This document shows, piece after piece, positions 58,868 to 64,000 of a stretch of DNA of 64,000 nt. Below the pieces are notes generated by a model. That model saw only the letters and a list, made by a program, of their open reading frames with translations. It was not told the DNA's origin and did not search any database. Within the stretch, counting starts at the first letter, position 1. Each line of letters begins with the position of its first letter. The DNA is from Microlunatus elymi. Its GTDB lineage: Bacteria; Actinomycetota; Actinomycetes; Propionibacteriales; Propionibacteriaceae. The stretch spans positions 3,906,001-3,970,000 of the forward strand of contig NZ_CP041692.1 of assembly GCF_007362775.1 (NCBI RefSeq), given 5' to 3'. Both the position numbers and the translations under genes were made by a program.

Positions 58868-59134
58868 TCACACCCCGAATTTGTACATCAGGCCGAGCCC
58901 GATGATGCTCGCCAGCCAGATCAGCGCGACGATGATGGTGATTCGGTCCAGGTTGCGCTCGGCCACCGAGACGCCGCCCATCGAGGACGAGACGCCGCCA
59001 CCGAACAGGTCGGACAAGCCGCCACCGCGGCCCTTGTGCATCAGCACGAACAGGGCGAGGGCGAGACTGGTGACGATCAGCAGGATCGACACCGCGAGCA
59101 TCGGTGCGCTCATCATCGGGACCACGAGAATCAC
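58868..59134 (-). CDS. secG: preprotein translocase subunit SecG
   Basis: 88-residue SecYEG subunit with two membrane helices (SILLIVTSLALALFVLMHKG and ITIIVALIWLASIIGLGLMYKF) and the connecting GRGGGLSDLFGGG segment. TAGGGT ends six bases before the GTG, so a leaderless transcript is possible; ATG at 59116 is an alternative start. Located 40 bp after tpiA, as in other actinobacteria. Confidence 0.92.
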   Translation of the reverse strand: MILVVPMMSAPMLAVSILLIVTSLALALFVLMHKGRGGGLSDLFGGGVSSSMGGVSVAERNLDRITIIVALIWLASIIGLGLMYKFGV

Positions 59135-59174
59135 CCGGTTACCCTAACTCACCGATCCGGCCAACCAGAATCTC

Positions 59175-59966
59175 TCAGAGGTCGATCACCGGCAGGTCGT
59201 AGAACCGTGCGATCGCGGCGAACTCCTCCACCACCAGGCTCGCGCCGCCGACCAGGCAGCCGTCGACGTCAGGCTGGGCCATGATCTGGGCCACGTTGCC
59301 GGCCTTGACCGAACCTCCGTACAGGATCCGGACGGCGTCGGCCACCGATTGATCATGCAGCTCGGCCAGCTTGGCTCGGATCGCCGCGGACATCTCCTGC
59401 GCGTCGTCGGGCGTCGCCACCTGGCCGGTGCCGATCGCCCACACCGGCTCGTAGGCGACGACGATGCCGGATGCCTGCTCGGCGTTGAGGTCCTTCAGCG
59501 CACCGGCCAGTTGATCGGTGGTGTGCTGGACGTGCTCGCCGGCCTCCCGGGTCTGCCGAGCCTCACCCACACACAGAATCGGCGTGATACCCGACCGCAG
59601 CAACTTCTTGATCTTGGTGTTCACCAGCGCGTCGTCCTCGCCGTGATACTGCCGGCGTTCGGAATGGCCGACCAGGACGTACCCGCAGCCGAGCTTGTGC
59701 AGCATCGCCGCCGACACCTCGCCGGTGTACGCGCCGGCGTTGTGCGCCGAGACGTCCTGGGCGCCGTAGCCGAGCTTCAGCCGGTCGCCGTCCACCAGGG
59801 TCTGAACGGTACGCAGGTCGGTGAACGGCGGCAGCACCACCACCTCGGACTTCTCCGGGTCGTGTTTCTTGTCCTCCAACGTCCAGGCCAGCTTCTGCAC
59901 CAGGCCGACGGCCTCGACGTGGTTCAGATTCATCTTCCAGTTGCCGGCCATCAGCGGCTTGCGCAT
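59175..59966 (-). CDS. tpiA: triosephosphate isomerase
   Basis: 263-residue glycolytic enzyme. Catalytic Lys in GNWKMN (residue ~12), electrophile His in [12 protein letters not shown] (residue ~100) and catalytic Glu in [11 protein letters not shown] (residue ~170). The third gene of the gap-pgk-tpiA cluster, 59 bp after pgk. Confidence 0.97.
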   Translation of the reverse strand: MRKPLMAGNWKMNLNHVEAVGLVQKLAWTLEDKKHDPEKSEVVVLPPFTDLRTVQTLVDGDRLKLGYGAQDVSAHNAGAYTGEVSAAMLHKLGCGYVLVGHSERRQYHGEDDALVNTKIKKLLRSGITPILCVGEARQTREAGEHVQHTTDQLAGALKDLNAEQASGIVVAYEPVWAIGTGQVATPDDAQEMSAAIRAKLAELHDQSVADAVRILYGGSVKAGNVAQIMAQPDVDGCLVGGASLVVEEFAAIARFYDLPVIDL

Positions 59967-60025
59967 GTCTCACTCTTTCCGATCTGCGGTGACGGTGTGC
60001 ACACTCTAGTGACCACAGCCCGCCG

Positions 60026-61216
60026 TCAGCCGAGAACGGCCAGGCCCGGGAGTTCCTTGCCCTCAAGGTATTCCAGGCTGGCGCCGCCACCGGTGGAGAT
60101 GTGTCCGAACTGATCATCGGCGAAACCAAGATCACGAACGGCGGCAGCGGAGTCACCACCACCGACCACCGACAGGCCGTCCACCTCGGTCAGCGCCTGG
60201 GCCACCGCGCGGGTGCCACCGGCGAACGCGGCCCATTCGGCCACGCCCATCGGTCCGTTCCAGAACACGGTCTTGGCGTCCTTGATCACCGCGGCGAACG
60301 CGGCCGCCGACTCCGGACCGATGTCCAGGCCGAGTTGATCTTGAGGGATCTGGTCGACGCCGACCACGGTCGGCTTCGCGTCGGCCTTGAACTCGGGCGC
60401 CACGATCACGTCGGTCGGCAGCACAATCTTCTTGCCCACCTTGTCTGCCTGCTCCAGGTAGCCCTTGACCACCTCGACCTGATCTTGCTCCAGCAGGCTC
60501 TTGCCGACCTCATATCCCTGTGCAGCAAGGAAGGTGAACAACATGCCGCCACCGATCACCAGCGTGTCGGCGGTCTTCAGCAGGTTGTCGATCACGGCCA
60601 GCTTGTCGCTGACCTTGGCACCGCCGAGCACCACCACGTACGGTTCGGCCGGCTCCTCGGTGAGCTGTCGCAACACCTCGACCTCGGCCTTGACCAGTCC
60701 GCCGGCGGCGTTCGGCAGCTTGCCGGCAAGGTCGTAAACCGAAGCCTGCTTGCGATGGACGACGCCGAAACCGTCGGAGACGAAGACATCGCCGAGCGCG
60801 GCGTACTTGTCCGCCAACGCGCCCCGTTCGGCCTCGTCCTTGGACTCCTCGCCCGGCTCGAACCGGACGTTCTCCAGCATCGCGACCTCGCCGTCGTTCA
60901 ACGAGGCAACGGTTTCGGTCGCGGACTCGCCCACCACATCACCGGCCAGCTTGACCTCGGTGCCGAGCAACTCGCCCAGCCGCTTCGCCGCGGGGGCCAG
61001 TGAGAACTCCGGCTTGACCTGACCCTTCGGCCGGCCGAGATGGGCCAGCACGATGATCTTGGCCCCGGCCTCGCGGAGCTGGGTCAGCGTCGGCACCGAC
61101 GCTCGGATCCGGCCGTCGTCGGTGATCCTGCCGTCGTCCAGCGGGACGTTCAGGTCGCAGCGGATCAGCACCCGCTTGCCGCGCAGCTCACCAAGATCGG
61201 AAACAGACTTCATCAT
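60026..61216 (-). CDS. pgk: phosphoglycerate kinase
   Basis: 396-residue enzyme. Substrate-binding [18 protein letters not shown] near residue 20, AHLGRPKG near residue 58, and nucleotide-binding [13 protein letters not shown] near residue 350. Two ATG codons in tandem at the start (61216, 61213), preceded by AAAGGTG. Lies between gap and tpiA. Confidence 0.97.
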   Translation of the reverse strand: MMKSVSDLGELRGKRVLIRCDLNVPLDDGRITDDGRIRASVPTLTQLREAGAKIIVLAHLGRPKGQVKPEFSLAPAAKRLGELLGTEVKLAGDVVGESATETVASLNDGEVAMLENVRFEPGEESKDEAERGALADKYAALGDVFVSDGFGVVHRKQASVYDLAGKLPNAAGGLVKAEVEVLRQLTEEPAEPYVVVLGGAKVSDKLAVIDNLLKTADTLVIGGGMLFTFLAAQGYEVGKSLLEQDQVEVVKGYLEQADKVGKKIVLPTDVIVAPEFKADAKPTVVGVDQIPQDQLGLDIGPESAAAFAAVIKDAKTVFWNGPMGVAEWAAFAGGTRAVAQALTEVDGLSVVGGGDSAAAVRDLGFADDQFGHISTGGGASLEYLEGKELPGLAVLG

Positions 61217-61343
61217 TCACCTTTCGCCATGATCATTTCCGCCGGACCCGACCGTTCCCGCACCGGTGACAGCACACCGCACCAGCTGCAGCAGGTGCGG
61301 CCTGCGGCAACTGGTGCGGGAGTGGGGTGCAAGTGCGGTCGAA

Positions 61344-63546
<2,203 letters not shown>

Positions 63547-63592
63547 TGCGGCACTATCTCACAACGAGCGGCAGCAGGTGAGCCGTCCCGGA

Positions 63593-64000
63593 TCATCCCT
63601 GCTGCCCGTCCGGGTCCCGGCCCTCGAGCGCGGACGCGACCAAAGGCACCCCGTGTTCGATCGCGTACGCGGAGCTCAGCACGGTGCCGAAGTTCATCGC
63701 CCAGAGCAGATGATCCTGGTTGTCGCCGGTGGACCAGATCACCCGGCCGGCCGCGGTGGAGTCGAGCCGGGTCACCAGCCGTTCGTTCTTCAGCTTCGTC
63801 AACTGGCCGGAGTCAGTGCACCAGTGCACCAGATCGAGCTCCCCGAGCAGATCGAGTCGCTCGGCGCTGAGCGCAGCCGAGTATTCCTTTCCGGCGAGTT
63901 CGTCCAAGGTGGGATGGAGCTGCAATCCCACGCCGGTCAGGAAGGTCGTCCGCGGTGCCGACCGGCCGAGCACGTCGAAGTCGGGTGCGTAGTACTCGGC
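63593..64000 (-). CDS. iron-siderophore ABC transporter substrate-binding protein, C-terminal part
   Basis: Partial: 135 residues visible, cut by the window edge. The sequence YYAPDFDVLGRSAPRTTFLTG, then LDELAGKEYSAALSAERLDLLGELDLVHW and GTVLSSAYAIEHGVPLVASAL, matches the C-terminal lobe of FecB/FepB-type binding proteins (f.vLsaERlDlLd.aDvl). Predicted extracytoplasmic iron-siderophore receptor lipoprotein; the signal peptide would lie outside the window. Confidence 0.75.
   Translation of the reverse strand, partial: AEYYAPDFDVLGRSAPRTTFLTGVGLQLHPTLDELAGKEYSAALSAERLDLLGELDLVHWCTDSGQLTKLKNERLVTRLDSTAAGRVIWSTGDNQDHLLWAMNFGTVLSSAYAIEHGVPLVASALEGRDPDGQQG

Overview
High-GC actinobacterial chromosome. 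The gene content (WhiA, RbpA, OpcA, a SufR-led SUF operon, LigC, SecG beside tpiA-pgk-gap, tkt-tal-zwf-opcA-pgl) and the style of the proteins suggest Propionibacteriaceae, perhaps Microlunatus or a relative. That placement is inference; no rRNA gene is present to confirm it. Coding density is very high and most convergent genes abut or overlap.

Layout. 0.1-2.9 kb: an SDR, a fructosamine-kinase-type phosphotransferase, a small membrane protein and a Rho-N-like protein. 3.0-7.3 kb: an Mrp-type cation/proton antiporter operon (E-F-G-MbhD-MbhE/B-C-D). 7.4-16 kb: a general-stress block with a large catalase, an SDR, a 26-residue hydrophobic peptide, Dps, a GH15 enzyme, a SigB/SigF-type sigma factor and a zinc alcohol dehydrogenase. 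Several of these genes are preceded by SigB/F-like promoters (G(T/N)(T/N)T-N14-16-GGGTA). 16-24 kb: a hydrolase pair, two MFS transporters, small stress-type proteins and an acyl-CoA oxidase/dehydrogenase. 23.8-31 kb: the complete SUF Fe-S assembly operon (sufR-B-D-Rieske-C-S-U-T, minus strand) with a SufR-type operator at the sufR start. 31-33.1 kb: a repeat array followed by a lower-GC accessory insert (membrane peptide, unknown 314-aa protein, HTH remnant). 33-39 kb: LigC, an ABC exporter, ctaA, a 2'-5' RNA ligase-like protein, a GAP-family membrane protein and ctaB. 39.6-46.7 kb: the pentose-phosphate cluster tkt-tal-zwf-opcA-pgl; OpcA carries a roughly 98-residue histone-H1-like tail. 47-53 kb: an ion channel, a 13E12-repeat (DUF222) protein and two adjacent intact insertion sequences (IS256 and IS3 families), both with target duplications. 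53-58.4 kb: an enolase-superfamily enzyme, a PMT-like glycosyltransferase, a coiled-coil membrane protein, and a WYL regulator divergent from a DinB protein. 58.4-63.5 kb: rbpA, secG, tpiA, pgk, gap, whiA. At the right edge is the C-terminus of an iron-siderophore binding protein.

How it fits together. Central carbon metabolism (oxidative and non-oxidative pentose phosphate plus lower glycolysis), haem A synthesis and Fe-S assembly form the conserved backbone. The left third is a stress-response region probably run by the sigma factor encoded in it. The most unusual items are the stress-promoter set with near-leaderless starts, two ~52-bp-period intergenic repeat arrays that share a core, the histone-like OpcA tail interrupted by a dispersed REP-type element, and two micro-ORFs coupled to downstream genes by ATGA overlaps. 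No rRNA, tRNA or CRISPR array was found.
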